Source: Massariosphaeria phaeospora (taxonomy: Eukaryota > Ascomycota > Dothideomycetes > Pleosporales). From it: a stretch of DNA of 64,000 nucleotides. Positions 44,134 through 56,051 of this stretch are shown in pieces (position 1 is the stretch's first letter; the number at the start of each line of letters is the position of its first letter). The stretch covers positions 62,001-126,000 of the forward strand of contig JAADJZ010000031.1 of NCBI GenBank assembly GCA_011032825.1, given 5' to 3'. The translations under genes and the position numbers were made by a program. The notes under the pieces were generated by a model. The model ran no database searches, was not told the origin of the DNA, and saw nothing but the letters and a program-made list of their open reading frames with translations.

Positions 44134-46391
44134 GGAGGGCGAGAAGCGAGAGCGTGCGAGGCGCTGGGCCTCTGCGACGGAGAGGGGAAACCAGTAGGAA
44201 TAGAAGAAGACGAAAGATGAAGACGTAGAAAAAGACAAAGCTGAAGGATACGGGTATAAATGAGGGTGAGAGAAGCCGTCAACTCGTTACATGCTAGGCC
44301 AGCCACAGCATATCCATTAAGACAACAGTCGTAGTAGTGGTAGTGACAGCAAAGAGAAACCCACACGGCCTCCAGACGCCATGGAGAAAAGATCAACTGC
44401 TCTCCACGACTTCCCAATAGGTAGCCGGTAACTAGGTGAGCGGGTAGGTAGGTAGGTATGTAAGTAAGTTAGCTAGTAGTTCGATTCGACGTCCCTACCT
44501 AGGTGGTACTCCACAACGTTACCCCAGGTTTGCATGAATCCCCCCGCCCCTAGGTATGTATGTAGTTGCAGCACACATGCATGCGCACACCCTCCCGCAA
44601 GAAACCCAAGCACTGGACCGCGAACGAATGCGGCATGCCTCGTCACACAAGTCGCAGCGCCGAAGTTTGATTTGCGATGCCTCCCGCGGTCGCCTCCCTA
44701 CCGCTGGCCCACACGATGGAGTTGGCGTGCGGGCAGTCTCATACCCGTTTCAGTCGCGATTTCAAAAAGCATGCACCCCGCAAATGAGGGCCTTGGGGCG
44801 CGCGCGACTCAAAGTGCCGATGCAGCTGTATCCCCCCAGCTGAGTGTTATGCGGGTAAATGTGGGTTGTTGACCGGGGAGAGATGGATGGAGGCTGCGTG
44901 CATCGTTGCCGTTGGGCGTTCACCGGCTTATGTAATCGCGCGCATCTTGGCAACCCTGCACTGCAACGAGCTGTCCTCAGTGTCCTGTCTACCTACTAGC
45001 GCGTGGCTGCCTCAGGATCTGTAAGCGTTTTCAATGCCTTGAGTACCGCTTTGGGAGCTTGCGATCTCATATTCAAGGACGCTTTCGCGAGGGGGGCACC
45101 CTTTATCTCAACGTTGACCGGGCCCGGTTCCCCGCACCATCTGGCGGACGGGTTGTTGACTCGAGGGCCTTGTCGAGTGCGTGCTGATCGTCAGTTGCGT
45201 GCTTCTGCTGCGCGTGGTGTCGCATGGGGAAGCAGTTTTAGCTATGATGGTGGGTGCCGTGTGCATGTCGTTTGATCTGGCCTCCCGAGGTCCCGCTCTG
45301 TTCGTGAAGAACATTTTGTGCTCTCTACCCACCTGTTGCATCGTCGGTGAGTTACCAGTTCTTGAGCAGCAATTACTCCCGCAACCCCTTGAGAGACCAT
45401 TAGCTCATAGTTGCTTAACGACTCAAGCTCGTACAGAGAGACCTGAGGAACCAGCTTCAGATCCTTGGACATGCATCGTATTTCTCTCTCCCGAGGCCAG
45501 ACTCTGTATACGCGAAGTACTGGTGATCGAACTAGAATGTGTGTTACCCTTGTACGCGACCGAGTCACGTGCTTGAACCTGCATGCAAAATATGAGATAA
45601 AAGTTGTACGCAACTCGTGCGTCCGGCCACTGTTTTCAGCTTCTGTTGAATAAGGCTCGAATTCTTGAAAACTGTCTTACTCTCTATTCTTTTGTTTTGT
45701 ATTTCATCTATACACACACTATCAAAAAAAGGAAGCTCCCCTCGCTCTGAGCTCGCGGAAACTTTTCTGTACGCACATACGGACAGAGAAAGTTTTCGCA
45801 AAGCTCAAACTTGCTGCTGAGAGCCTCATTTATTTTCAGCGTAAGCTGAGTGGGTGTTTCGTTTTGTGGAATGTGCGTACACACAATTTTCCTCTTTACT
45901 CTACGGATTCGGCACTTACTGTAGTTGCCGCCTTCGGACTCGAACAATGCGACGTCCCATCCAGCTCCACCCTTTAGAGAACACTCCATTTACAAATCCA
46001 AAAGCTGACGCAAACATCACGCCACCACTGAGAAATACTTTCATCGTTACCTACTCCAACGTTAATCGTCATAATAACAAAGCGTACCGTATACTGCTAA
46101 AGCAATTGCAGAATATGAATGCGCCCTAGTGGGCTTCGTAACAAAGGAGAAAGCTCTCGGTATTCCGGGTTCAGGATCACGACAAGAAGTCAACTCCGCT
46201 CTAGTATTGTGGCTTGTGTCTGAAAGGAGTGCCATGTTCACTCGCAGGGTGTGCCTTTAACTATATAAACCCTCTCTACGCCTAACAACTTTGCTTTTTA
46301 TCTCTTTCTCGCTTTACGTCGTGCACCACAGCTTACGCTAATCTACTCTTATCCCTTATATCTCTACTCTGTGTTACCCTTGCTAGTAATC
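44134..46391. other. intergenic region with a palindrome
   Basis: About 2.2 kb. ORFs at 44534-44872, 45181-45576 and 45854-46129 (plus strand) and others on the minus strand lack domains. A near-palindrome is at 45749-45806 (separate entry). No RNA gene recognised. Confidence 0.45.
45749..45806. repeat. 58-bp near-palindrome with GCGAAAACTTT arms
   Basis: Arms 45749-45769 (GAGCTCGCGGAAACTTTTCTG) and 45784-45806 are inverted copies with few mismatches around a short centre. The arm sequence recurs as GCTCGCGAAAACTTTTCTC at 7360-7378 and GAGCTCGCGAAAATTTG at 47941-47957. This suggests a dispersed element end or foldback remnant. Confidence 0.6.
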
Positions 46392-47570
46392 ATGCTAGAC
46401 GGGCCAGCCCTTCTACTGAAGTATTATAGGACCGATGATTGGGCAAAGGCCAAGGCTATGCGGGCTGAAGATGAAAAGGCGGGAGAGAACTTACCAATAG
46501 AGGAATGCATCAAGATGCCCTTCCCTTATACCGCGCCTAGCGAGTCTCTTCCAGCTCCATTGCCTACGGCTGAGGATGTTGAAAACGCTCGACCCCCAGA
46601 ACTCGTTCGTGCGGACCCCACCCCTGTGCTCTATCGTATCAACAAAGTATACGCGGTTAAATTCTCTACAAATAGATCCGCGCTCCTCCAGGTAAGCCAT
46701 AATTCTACCAGGAAACAATGAGTGCTAACACGATACTTTTAGGAAGCTGAAAACCTTCTCTTTCTCCAGGACTATAATGTCCGGACTCCAAAACTATATG
46801 CGACCTTTTCGCACCAAGGCGCAGACCCGGCCGGCTATCTCAAGTTTTTTCGAAAGGAAACTCGTGCCACGCTACCTACCTATTATTACATAGTCATGGA
46901 ATTCATCGATGGTATTCCTCTCGATGATGAGAAGTGGGAGAAATTGCCGTTTGAGACTAGGCTCAAGCTTTACGGCAAGATCGGTGAACAACTACAGCTC
47001 CTCCGCTCCATTCCACCTCCGCATCCAGGTTTCTTCGGTCGTGTCAATGGTCAGGGTTATGGTGCCTTCTGCATGATCGCAAGCCACCGACAAAACGCCA
47101 TAAACGGTCCTTTTCATAGCTACGGAGCCTTTCTCAAGCATGCTTGGGAGACGTTTGAGATCAATTTCATATACCATGTATTCGACAGCTTCAAAAGGCC
47201 AATAAACCCCGAGCACCAAATACACGCCGACAACTTCTTCCACTGCCTTGAGGAAAACTCGGCGAGTGGGGCATCAACGCTCTCACATATGGATCTCAAG
47301 CTCGATAATATGATTCTCACACCGTCGGCATCGAGCACCTCGGGCCGCATTGAGGACTACGATCTCTGCCTTATCGACTGGGAATACATGGGTTGGTATC
47401 CTGCTTGGGCGGATGCCTGCTCAGCGATCAGGCGTTTACCACGTTCGCAATCTGAGCCTATGTTTACAGGGTACTGGTCCATCTCCAACGAGATGGGGAT
47501 CAAACCGTTTTACCTTGCCCAGGCTAAGTTCTGGATGAGTTGTGCTGAGCTTTTCGGCGCTATAATCTGA
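46392..47570 (+). CDS. APH/choline-kinase-like phosphotransferase family protein
   Basis: Exons 46392-46691 and 46743-47570, 375 aa; the 51-nt intron has GTAAGC, GCTAAC and TTTAG. Kinase-like fold: Y-A-V-K-F in the N lobe, where Lys would bind ATP, a Y-Y-I-V-M-E-F-I-D-G-I-P-L hinge, then L-S-H-M-D-L-K-L-D-N-M-I-L (the H-x-D-L-x-x-x-N catalytic loop) and L-I-D-W-E-Y-M-G-W-Y-P (the metal-binding D-W-E). These features match the aminoglycoside-phosphotransferase-like proteins expanded in filamentous fungi; substrates are unknown and drug resistance is not implied. The first 70 residues are Pro/Glu-rich. No signal peptide. The start codon is the ATG at 46392; a GTG further up in the same frame is not used. 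Confidence 0.85.
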
Positions 47571-47993
47571 AGAGGAGGAATAGAAGCAGTTTTGACCTGT
47601 GGGCAAGTAGACCATGATAAGGAAGAATATATTGAGTAATACAATAATGCCGTCTTTCTTTTATAACATTCTAGACTCTGTAAATGAGACTCCAATACTC
47701 TCCTATGCTTTGCCTTCGCTCCCGCGCAGCATCCATAACACCTCAAACAGTAATTATTCAGACAATGGCACTTGTACCTACAACACCCAGAACTCTATAC
47801 CTAATCCCTAGCTTCAACACCTCGCCTACAAGTTCTCCCCCAACGCGTCTGCTTCCTCTGCTACCACTCAACCGCCCGCAACACCAGCTAATAGAGCTAT
47901 CCTTCGTAATGGGGCCAGAACAGATAAGGCTCGTCGCAATGAGCTCGCGAAAATTTGTATCTTGATAGCTAGGCCCCTTTCACGACTGGCTTC
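47571..47993. other. convergent intergenic spacer
   Basis: The 3' flanks of two convergent genes. Contains GAGCTCGCGAAAATTTG at 47941-47957, a motif shared with the 45.75-kb palindrome. Plus-strand frames here lack features. Confidence 0.45.
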
Positions 47994-48386
47994 CTAGGCA
48001 ACCGCTACGAAGCAGTTTCTGGACTTCGCCTCAGCAATGGCGGTATCTTTCCAAGTATTGAAGACATCGTCGGGCGATGAATGGCTGGGGTCTGCTGAGG
48101 GCGTAATTGGAATGGCGTGGATGATACGCTTGAATCGATCCACATCCTGCGTTCGGACATAGCCAAGCTCCCTGGCGGTCTTTCGGGAGGAGTGTTTTAG
48201 GTCCTCAGAAAGCGTCGTGTTGTCCTTGATCCAGAAGCTTGGGCCGGATGTTTCCTTTTTGCGCGCTATGTGGAGAGCTCGGTATTTGATGCCGTCGTTC
48301 ACATCCGTCCTAAGGTATTCCACGTCGGTAATGAGGTAGTCATCCTGATCAGGTGCGTAGTCCGCGGTTGAGCCCAAGAAACTCAT
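47994..48386 (-). CDS. small orphan protein, 130 aa
   Basis: Single-exon frame. The first 70 residues look globular (D-D-Y-L-I-T-D-V-E-Y-L-R-T-D-V then Y-R-A-L-H-I-A-R-K) and the rest helical and charged. It ends C-F-V-A-V-A. No signal peptide or TM. A TATA-like TATATTTAAG (minus strand) is near 48510-48520. I recognise no family. Composition and start position support a real gene, but evidence is thin. Confidence 0.5.
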   Translation of the reverse strand: MSFLGSTADYAPDQDDYLITDVEYLRTDVNDGIKYRALHIARKKETSGPSFWIKDNTTLSEDLKHSSRKTARELGYVRTQDVDRFKRIIHAIPITPSADPSHSSPDDVFNTWKDTAIAEAKSRNCFVAVA

Positions 48387-49632
48387 CTCGGCGGCGGTGG
48401 TAGGTAATGTTGAGTTTCAAATGTCCACGTAGTGAAAGCGTGTAGAAAGATGTGATCAGGAACAAAGTGCAGTGCTTGTGATGCAAAAACTTGAAGCAGT
48501 GAGCGAGCTACTTAAATATACTTCTTCACTACGTTTTCCTCTTTGATTTTAGTAAGACAAGCACTGAGACAGCGACAAGACACGCAACGCTAGTGCGATA
48601 GTTAGTATAGTGTAGGTACCAATGAAGAGCGAGAGGCTGTCTGAGACACGGTTTGCTCCTGTTCTCGTGAGCAAGACCTACCTACGGTTTCTCTGTTCTG
48701 CTTCATGAGGGAGGCACGTTTGCGTCACGTGGCTTTCCGCTGCGACACACTACAAGCGCAAAGTCAAACACTTTGCGTGGACATGCTGGCCCCTGAGGTC
48801 AAGCGTATTGGGGCCTCGCAGTTCCCAAAGTCGTCAACATCATCCATTCTCTTCCGCATCGGAAAGAACATTCGGCCGGTTTCTAGGCCTTGGCAACTGG
48901 CGCTTTCTGCCAGCCTTCTGAGATTTGTGCCCGTTGCGGCTCTACTGTTGAGCCTAACTTCTCAGCGCATCACTTCAGCGGTTGCTGGTTTGCTCGCAAG
49001 CTGTCCCGCGCAAGGTCCTCCGGGAAACGGAGGTCATGTCGAAGCGTGCCCAGCGCAAACAGCAAACACCACATCTTCACTCCACCCTTGCACACAGACC
49101 ACACCACCCCTAAAAGCAAAACCAAGACATTACTGCAAAAATCTTAATCAATTCATTACACGAACTACACACACGCGATCAGAAAGAAACGCAAGCCTAA
49201 GCGGAAGAAAAACACGAACGAGAGATAGCGACGCCGCCGCAATGACTATTTAAACTCCAACTTTATCTTAAAAAAAAGATAGAAGAAAAGTAAACCCCTA
49301 AGAAACTCAGACTCGATCTGCTCACTGTAGCCATGGTGCGGCGCGGTACTAGCTGCGACCTACAACTAGCACAGGCCACACGTGAAGCAAGAGCGAGAAA
49401 AAGGGAATAGAGACAGAGACGAGGTAGATAAATGGTATTGATGACGACAACAGGACAGAACGCACAGAGGGAGGATAACATGTAACGAACACGCAGCGTC
49501 ATCGACAACCACATCTTTCTATTCCGTACGCCAACAACTCAACTCAACTCGACTTATACACAACACACACCGACAGTCAACCGCATCCGACCACCGCTTA
49601 TCCCATCCACAACTCAACTCAACTGGACACGC
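48387..49632. other. intergenic region, no convincing gene
   Basis: A plus-strand frame of 182 codons (48705-49253) has a hydrophobic patch and an Arg/Thr-rich end but no domain; I did not accept it. CTCAACTCAACT pentamer repeats occur near 49541-49556 and 49612-49622. Nothing else recognised. Confidence 0.45.
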
Positions 49633-51041
49633 TTAGAAGAGGAGCACAACACCAAAGAGCACGCTAGCACCGAGCATAGCGACGAAGCGCAGCGGCACGT
49701 CGACGCCAGCAGCGGCGCCAGAGCCGTCGCCGCCAGCCGCAGCCTGGCCATTGGGCACACGCGTCGCGGCGCCAGAGCCGGGCGTAGCCTCCGACGCGCT
49801 CGTCTCGCCAGCAAAGTGGGAGCCGTCACCATCGAGGCCCGGCGCGGTGCCAGCGCCCTTCTTCATCATGTCGAGGGCCTTGCTGGGGATCTCGGGCAGG
49901 ATGGTGCTGGTGACCTCCCACTCGTCGTCGGCGGGCGGGCACTCGGAGGCCTTGCCGTTCTCCTTGAAGCCGCCGGAGCCCGAGGGCGTCTTGACGGCCG
50001 CGTACTGCTTCTTGAGCGTGTCGAAGTCGTCGTTGGTCTTGATCTCGCCGTTCTCGAGCGAGACCAGGCCGTAGCCGTTAGGCTCCTCGGTGTACTCGTA
50101 GGCGAGGCCACCGGAGTAGACGGATGTCATGTCGTCGCCGTAGAGCGAGTTGATCTCCTTCCACTCGCGCTTGTTGGTGATGCAGCCGAACTCAGAGAGG
50201 AAGATGGGCTTGCTGTAGTCCTTGTATGTCTCGACCTTCTTGTCCCAGCCGGCTTCCTTGAATGACGAGGGGTCGCACCAGGAGTAGTCGTTGAATGCGA
50301 AGAAGTCCGAGCGCTCGTCGTCGGTGCCGCAGTTGAAGAAGAGAGCCTGCTGCTCGATGTTCTCGGCGACGTCGGCGGCCGAGTATCCAACAGGGATCGG
50401 GCGTGACTTTGTGTTCGAGATGTAGCGCTTCATGTCGCGAGTCACGGCCTTGATGTAGGTAGCCGCACCGGTGTTGTTCTTAGCGTTGATCACTTCGTTG
50501 CCGGAGAAGAAGAGGAGAAGGTTGGTGTAGTCGGCGAAAGCATCAACGGTAGCGAACACGGACTGTAGGTACACATCGTTGTACGACCTGTGTAGCGTGG
50601 CCTGTGTCTCACGGTTAAGAGAGTACTTTGGGGTGTTGGCGTCCAGGGCTAGGTAGATGCCGGCGTCGTCGAGCATCTGCATGGCCTTGTCGTGGTTCTT
50701 GGCGTTGTCAATCGTGTACACACGGATGGTGTTGATGCCGAGGCTCTTGAAGTTTTTGATGTCACGCTCTAGTCCCTTGAGGTCGAGAAGAGGATCCTTT
50801 GCGTCAGCCGCACCACCTGCGATTGTTAGCTTTCTACCCTCACGGCGTTTGTTGTTGACCACGTACCTGGTTGGTAGGCGACACCGCGGACGTAGAATCG
50901 TTTGTCGCCTGCGAAGAACGCATTTCCCTTGACCTCGACCGGTGTCGATTTGCCTTTTGATTGAGACTGACGGGTGACCATTCCACCCAGGGCTGGGACG
51001 ACGGAGGCCCCGAGGGCGAGAAGGGCGACGAAGGACTTCAT
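49633..51041 (-). CDS. GH72 1,3-beta-glucanosyltransferase, GPI-anchored (Gel/Gas type)
   Basis: Exons 51041-50867 and 50816-49633, 452 aa; the 50-nt intron has GTACGT, CTAAC and GCAG. It elongates and branches beta-1,3-glucan in the cell wall, outside the plasma membrane. A signal peptide of about 19 residues is followed by F-Y-V-R-G-V-A-Y-Q-P-G-G, the family start. The acid/base Glu is in F-F-S-G-N-E-V-I-N and the nucleophile in I-F-L-S-E-F-G-C. A Ser/Gly/Ala-rich linker leads to a hydrophobic C-terminal helix (M-L-G-A-S-V-L-F-G-V-V-L-L-F) fit for GPI attachment. There is no CBM43 Cys-rich domain, so it belongs to the GH72 subfamily lacking it (GEL1-like). The linker lacks the long Ser-run of some members. 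Confidence 0.95.
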
Positions 51042-52515
51042 GGCAGCGACAGTATGAAAGAAGACACAATTAATAGGGCGCTAGAAAATGGAAAAAAGAC
51101 CTGTTCAAAGAGTGACTGGTAAGGAGGACGTTAATAGAGAGGAGGGAGAAAAAGTTCACACGGAAGACATTGAGGAGGAAACAGGTCCTGGGGCTGCGGG
51201 TATTTGAGAAGGGGGCAAGCCGCAATCTCTCGGCCCCTGTTGGCTCCATGTGGAACTCGCAAGAAATGCCAATGCTGCGCGTGTGTCTGATGTTGTCCGA
51301 TGGGCCTGCACAAGTCGCGGAGCTAAGGTGAGAGCCAAGACGGCCTGCGCCCGTTGGGGGATCCTGACGGGCCATCTTCATCTGCGCCCAGGCCTGGGCA
51401 AGGGGCGGGTCAGCTGTGATTGGCAGGGGCCCCCTACTAGTCCACGCTTTGATTGCGCCTCCGTCCACCACAGCCTCGCGCTGTGGACCCCTGGATAGGC
51501 CAGCTGCATGCCCTTCCCTCTGCGGAAATTCACAGCAGATGAACAGCAGCCTGTGGGCCCTGAAACCGCTGTGGACTCGGTGCTAGAGGGAGCCGAAACG
51601 GATCCTCGAAAGCGTGACAGATGGATGGACAAGTTGCGTCGATGACGAAAGGAATAGGATGGCGCCTCGCAACAACCTCTGGAATGACAAAAAGCACTCG
51701 GCGCCGCCCACAGCCACTCGCACCCAACGCCGGTCCCTGAGCCTCGCGCATCCTTCTCCCGGCCGCCCTGCTCTCCTCTGCCATTCGCGCAGCGCCATCG
51801 TGGAGGCTCCGCAGCCCAGCTCCAGTCACGAGGGCTACCGAGCCACGACACGATCATGTCGGTGTCCAGCGCAGGATGCGCACGCTGCCGTGAGACCTGG
51901 GTGGCCGTACGCTGAAGTCGGGCAGCCTTCGTGGTGGGCGTCCGTCAACACCGGCGTGGGCGGGCGTTGGAGCTGAGATGAAACCGGGCGGTGAGGCGCG
52001 GCGCGTGCCCCTGAATCCCCGGAATGGCGCTAGGCCTGACCGAGGTCGTTGTCAGGTCACGTGCGGAGACTACAGTCAGCTTTCGGAATCCGGAATGTGG
52101 GCACTTTGCAGAGTTCTTTACATCACCATGGAGTACTCCGCACAGAGGATAATGGGTATATCTTCACATAGTACACCATCTGGACTCACACCTTCGGCTA
52201 CGAGTTGACCTTGTGCACCTTTGACCTGGCAACTCCCAACCCTGGGCCGATCCAACACAAAATGGCACCAGGCCTTCAAATATGCAATTATGAAAACGCT
52301 TTCTAGAGATACATAATGAGCAGTCATCGCCTGAGTATTGCGAACTACTACCTAGCAACACAGACACACAGCCCAGCACGCCATCCATACCCTACACGCT
52401 CTAGCCCCAAAGCCAACCCCATGTTCAAGGAAAAAAAGTCTAACCCATCCCAAAAAGAATATCTACACATTAGCGAATGTTAACAACAGCATCACAGTCC
52501 CCGATGAGCCCTTCC
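51042..52515. other. intergenic region, no convincing gene
   Basis: GH72 promoter and 3' flank of the next minus-strand gene. Several overlapping frames at 51378-51976 on both strands lack domains; none was accepted. Confidence 0.45.
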
Positions 52516-53373
52516 CTAGAAGCCCAGCCCCGTCCTCCCGCCCTCGAAATCCAACCACACCGTCCACCTCCTCGCAGCCGCCCACCCCAACTCCAGCCCC
52601 TCGCCCTCCCCCTCTCTAACCATCAACACGCACTCTTTCTGCGCATCCGCACCGTTCCCCTCCCTCTCCCTCTCCATAACATACTGCTCCGGCGTTACCA
52701 CAACCTCCAGCCCCTCGCCCTCGGCCCCAAACCCCACCACAATATCCGGCCACACGCCCATAGCCCACCGCGCACAATCCACCACCATATCCTCACTCCC
52801 ACTACCCGCCGCTGCTGTTGCGGGCTCCGGCTTGGTCGCCAGCGCAATCACCTGGTACAGCGCCGCGGGCAGCGAGATATACGGCGTGTGCAGCGCGAGC
52901 TGCGCGAGTCCGGGCTCAGCGCTGATGCTGGCGCCGCGGCGCACGGCGGCGCTCGAGACGGCCAGATCGCGGCCCGGGCGCGGCGAGTCAAGCCATGCGA
53001 TGGTGGTGTCTACAGTGGCAGCTGCGGAGGTGCTATGGAACGACAGCGTAGCGGGCGCGACGTCTTCGGCGAAGTGCAGGGCGACGAGGCCATGCGACGA
53101 GGCGGCAGCGGCGAGGCTGGCCAGCGAGAGCGGGGCGCCGAGGTGCGAGAAGGTGTTGTTGGCGGAGAGCTGCGTGGCGGCGAGTTAGTCGGTGGACTTT
53201 CTTGTCGACTTGGCCGCCTCTGCACAGCATCAGAAATGACTGGGACGTACAGGTAACTCTAGCACATCGGCATTCACGTCGATGTCCACCAGCGGCTTCT
53301 GCAGCTGCTCGCCGCCCGCCGCCCACGACCGGCCCACCAGCGGCGCCGCAGCTAGTAACAGGAGCTGGAACAT
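52516..53373 (-). CDS. secreted protein with a pepsin-like C-terminal lobe, no catalytic Asp seen
   Basis: Exons 53373-53251 and 53169-52516, 258 aa; the 81-nt intron has GTACGT, GACTAAC and CGCAG. A signal peptide (M-F-Q-L-L-L-L-A-A-A-P-L-V-G) is present. The C-terminal two thirds follow the order of strands in the second lobe of A1 aspartic proteases: an L-P-A-A-L-Y-Q-V-I segment, a Cys before W-P-D-I-V-V-G-F-G, L-E-V-V-V-T-P-E-Q-Y-V-M, a second Cys in K-E-C-V-L-M-V, and L-G-W-A-A-A-R-R-W-T-V-W-L-D-F then G-G-R-T-G-L-G-F at the end. No D-T-G/S triad is seen, and the length is half of a pepsin. It is therefore a pepsin-lobe-like, probably non-catalytic, secreted protein. The family call is moderate. 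Confidence 0.65.
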
Positions 53374-54548
53374 GATCGTCTTTCTTTCTTTCCCGGATCG
53401 GATCGGATGGCGATTATATTATATTATAAACCAGTAGGGAGCGTGCTGTGCTGCGAAGACCGTCGCGAATCGCCCGTCCGTGGTAGAACTCTCTTGCTGC
53501 GTTGTGCTGAGCTGAGCTGAGCTGTGATTGATAGATATGCTGAGGTGAGGTGTGCTGCTGTGCCGAGCCGAGCCGCGCAGTCCAACTCTTATGTGAAGAG
53601 GTAAACAATCTCTCTCTCTTTCCCAATCAAACCCGAAACAGAAAAAACAACTGTATATGCAGGTATTCTACTCGGTAAGTTAGATAGAAACAAATAAACA
53701 AAAATCTCTCCTCACTCTCGTGCGTGAACCAAAAAATCCCGGGGGCGTCGGCGTGCCTTTTATCTATCTATTCACCCCGCCAGGGCCCGCCTCATCTTAA
53801 GACCATCAGCTTCCTTGCATGCAGGTGCGGCGTAGCGGCGTCGGCGTCATCCCAGATGGCTAGACCAGCTAGCCGTTAGCCGCCAACACAAACACAAACA
53901 CAACACCACCCCCAGCTTCTTTTCGCCATCTAGCCAACCACTTCGCATTCGAAATTCGAATCCCCGAGCACTAGGTCCTTGCTCGGTTTCCGTACGTTCA
54001 CATTCACGTTCACGCAGCGGTGCTGTGCTGTGCCATAACCACACATGTGCTGTGGCAAACCGTACCGATCCCGCAAGCAAGACCAAGACAAAGACAGAAA
54101 TAGTGATGGCACTATGCTGTGGCAGCTGTGCCACGCGCAAGCGCCGCGCGCTCAAGAATCTGCCTTGTAGTGTTTCACGATTTAGTGTTTCATGTCTATA
54201 TCGACCTCAGCCCTTTACTCTCATTTCCTCTCCTCTCCTTTGCTAGCCCTACGTAGAGGATACCTCTTCGCGCGACAAATGCACCAATACCTAGAACCAA
54301 AAGGGACAAGTTAATCAATTGATAGATTGATTGATTGATAGACAACCTCAGCTGAGCTTAGCTTAGCTTTAGCCTACCTTTAAAAGTCCGTATCACACCA
54401 CACCACTCTGGCGCCCAGGAAGAGCAACCCTACCGACCAAGTACCTATGTACAGCAAACCGCAGGTGCCATCAAGCACATTGTACATACCCGATTCGCAT
54501 CATACTCTTCTTTAAGCCCGCTACGAACCCACAAACCTACCTACACAG
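53374..54548. other. intergenic region with simple repeats
   Basis: GAGCTGAGCTGAGCTG-like and GCCGAGCCGAGCC-like runs near 53511-53575, a GATTGATTGAT run near 54320-54340 and CTTAGCTTAGC near 54357-54370. Frames at 53847-54155 are not convincing. Nothing else seen. Confidence 0.45.
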
Positions 54549-56051
54549 CTACAACCTCTCCGGCGGCTCCCGCTCCTGCTCCCGCTCCGGCACCTCCCGC
54601 CACGCCTCCTCGAACCCACACCCACGCACCCAATGCGGCTCCCCGACCTCCACGCTATCCACCACCATATGCCCCAACACCCTCCACATATCGCCCTCGA
54701 TCAGCAACCCGCCCTTCCCCATCCCCTCCCCACAAACCATCTCCGCATGCGCCACCGCTCTAACCAATTTACTCGCATGCCCATCATCCGGCAGGCGCTT
54801 CACGCGCTCGAAGACGCCGGCCCAGCCCGAGTCCTGTCGCGGCACGTAGTCTGTAAGTTCGGCGAGCAGCAGCGCGGGCGCGCCGCGCGAGGCGTACATG
54901 GCGAGGTCGGCGCGGACTTTCCACTCTAGCAGCCGGGTTTTGGAGGCGCGGGACAGCCAGGGCTGGCGCTGGAAGGCGCGGAAGAAGATGCTGCTGTTGG
55001 CGCTGTGCATGTAGAAGAAGTCGAATTGGACGCGTTTGGGTGGGCGTTGCGCGGTGGCGGTGAAGAGGACTGGGGTGGGTGAGTGAGTGGGTGTTCAGTG
55101 TGGCTCGACGCACGGGGAGGTTGTGGTGGCGGGCATGGAGTTGACTTACTGGCAGCATGTATCATCTCCGCTGTCTTCTCCTCGAGTTGTGCTTCTGAGA
55201 CCGTGTACTGGCTCGCGTACTTGACCATTTCGTCCGGCGCCCTTGTCAGTATGCCGTCTCGGATTTTATTCCCATCTCCCCACCGCGGCGCAGTCCTGAG
55301 CTTCTCGTCCGCACGAATCTCATGCAGAAGTTCCACAACCGACTTCTGCGGCTTGCCCTCTGTGGCTCTTTCCCGAGCCGCCTGCTCAGAAGCCTGGAAC
55401 AGCGGCGCCATCCAAGTATCGTGCGCGCATGCTTGCGCTAGTGCTTCCGCGATAATGGCCGGCTGCTCGAACTCGACGCCGAACCCGAGATGGATAATCG
55501 GGTGCAGGAAGCCGGCGAACATGCGGACCAGCATGTCGTCGGCGCGCGCGTCGCCCTTGAAGACGTACTCGTTCAACACGGCTTGCCAGCCCTTGTTGTC
55601 CATCTCCTGCTTGAAGAAGACGAGGAAGTCGTGGTAGTACTTCTCCTTGCCTAGATATTTCTTGTACTTGTCCGGCTGGTGCATGTCTTCCACAATCGCC
55701 CGGTCGAGCGGTGCGGGAGGGCGCTGGTACGAGGCGTTCTCATCATACGCTTTCTGGAGTTCGGCGGGGGTCGCATTGAGGGCAAAGAGAGTGAGCAGAT
55801 GGTGCACGATGTGGTTCTGTCGAGAGCATCGAGTCAGCGGGAGCATCGAGTCAGTACGCGTATCTATCGATTTACGGCAACGAGATAACGTAACGTACAT
55901 GAAACCCAGACTGGTTGAAGAAGATATGGTGCTTCTCGTGATTCTCCTGCAGCAACGCGCTCGCCGTCTCGGCCGCCTCCTTGCTAATCCCCTCGACGTA
56001 GAACTCGGGTCGTTGTAAAGCATCTAGTTTGATCTTGGAAGCTGTAGCCAT
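54549..56051 (-). CDS. questin-oxidase/AflY-like protein
   Basis: Exons 56051-55899, 55816-55150 and 55069-54549, 446 aa; the introns are 82 and 80 nt, with GTACGT/ACAG and GTAAGT/CCAG ends. The sequence follows the AflY/questin-oxidase family: H-H-I-F-F-N-Q-S-G-F-H then N-H-I-V-H-H-L-L-T-L-F-A-L-N-A-T-P, a P-H/P-D helical region with H-P-I-I-H-L-G-F-G-V-E-F, and a C-terminal F-D-F-F-Y-M-H-S-A-N-S-S. Known relatives oxidise ring carbons in fungal polyketide pathways (aflatoxin, geodin), perhaps by Baeyer-Villiger chemistry. No polyketide synthase or other pathway gene is nearby, so the substrate is unknown. Two pairs of His may bind metal; that is inference. No signal peptide. Confidence 0.85.

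Noticed and set aside
48705..49253. Plus-strand frame of 182 codons
   Set aside because: Low-complexity Arg/Thr/Ser end, no motif, no splice or promoter support.
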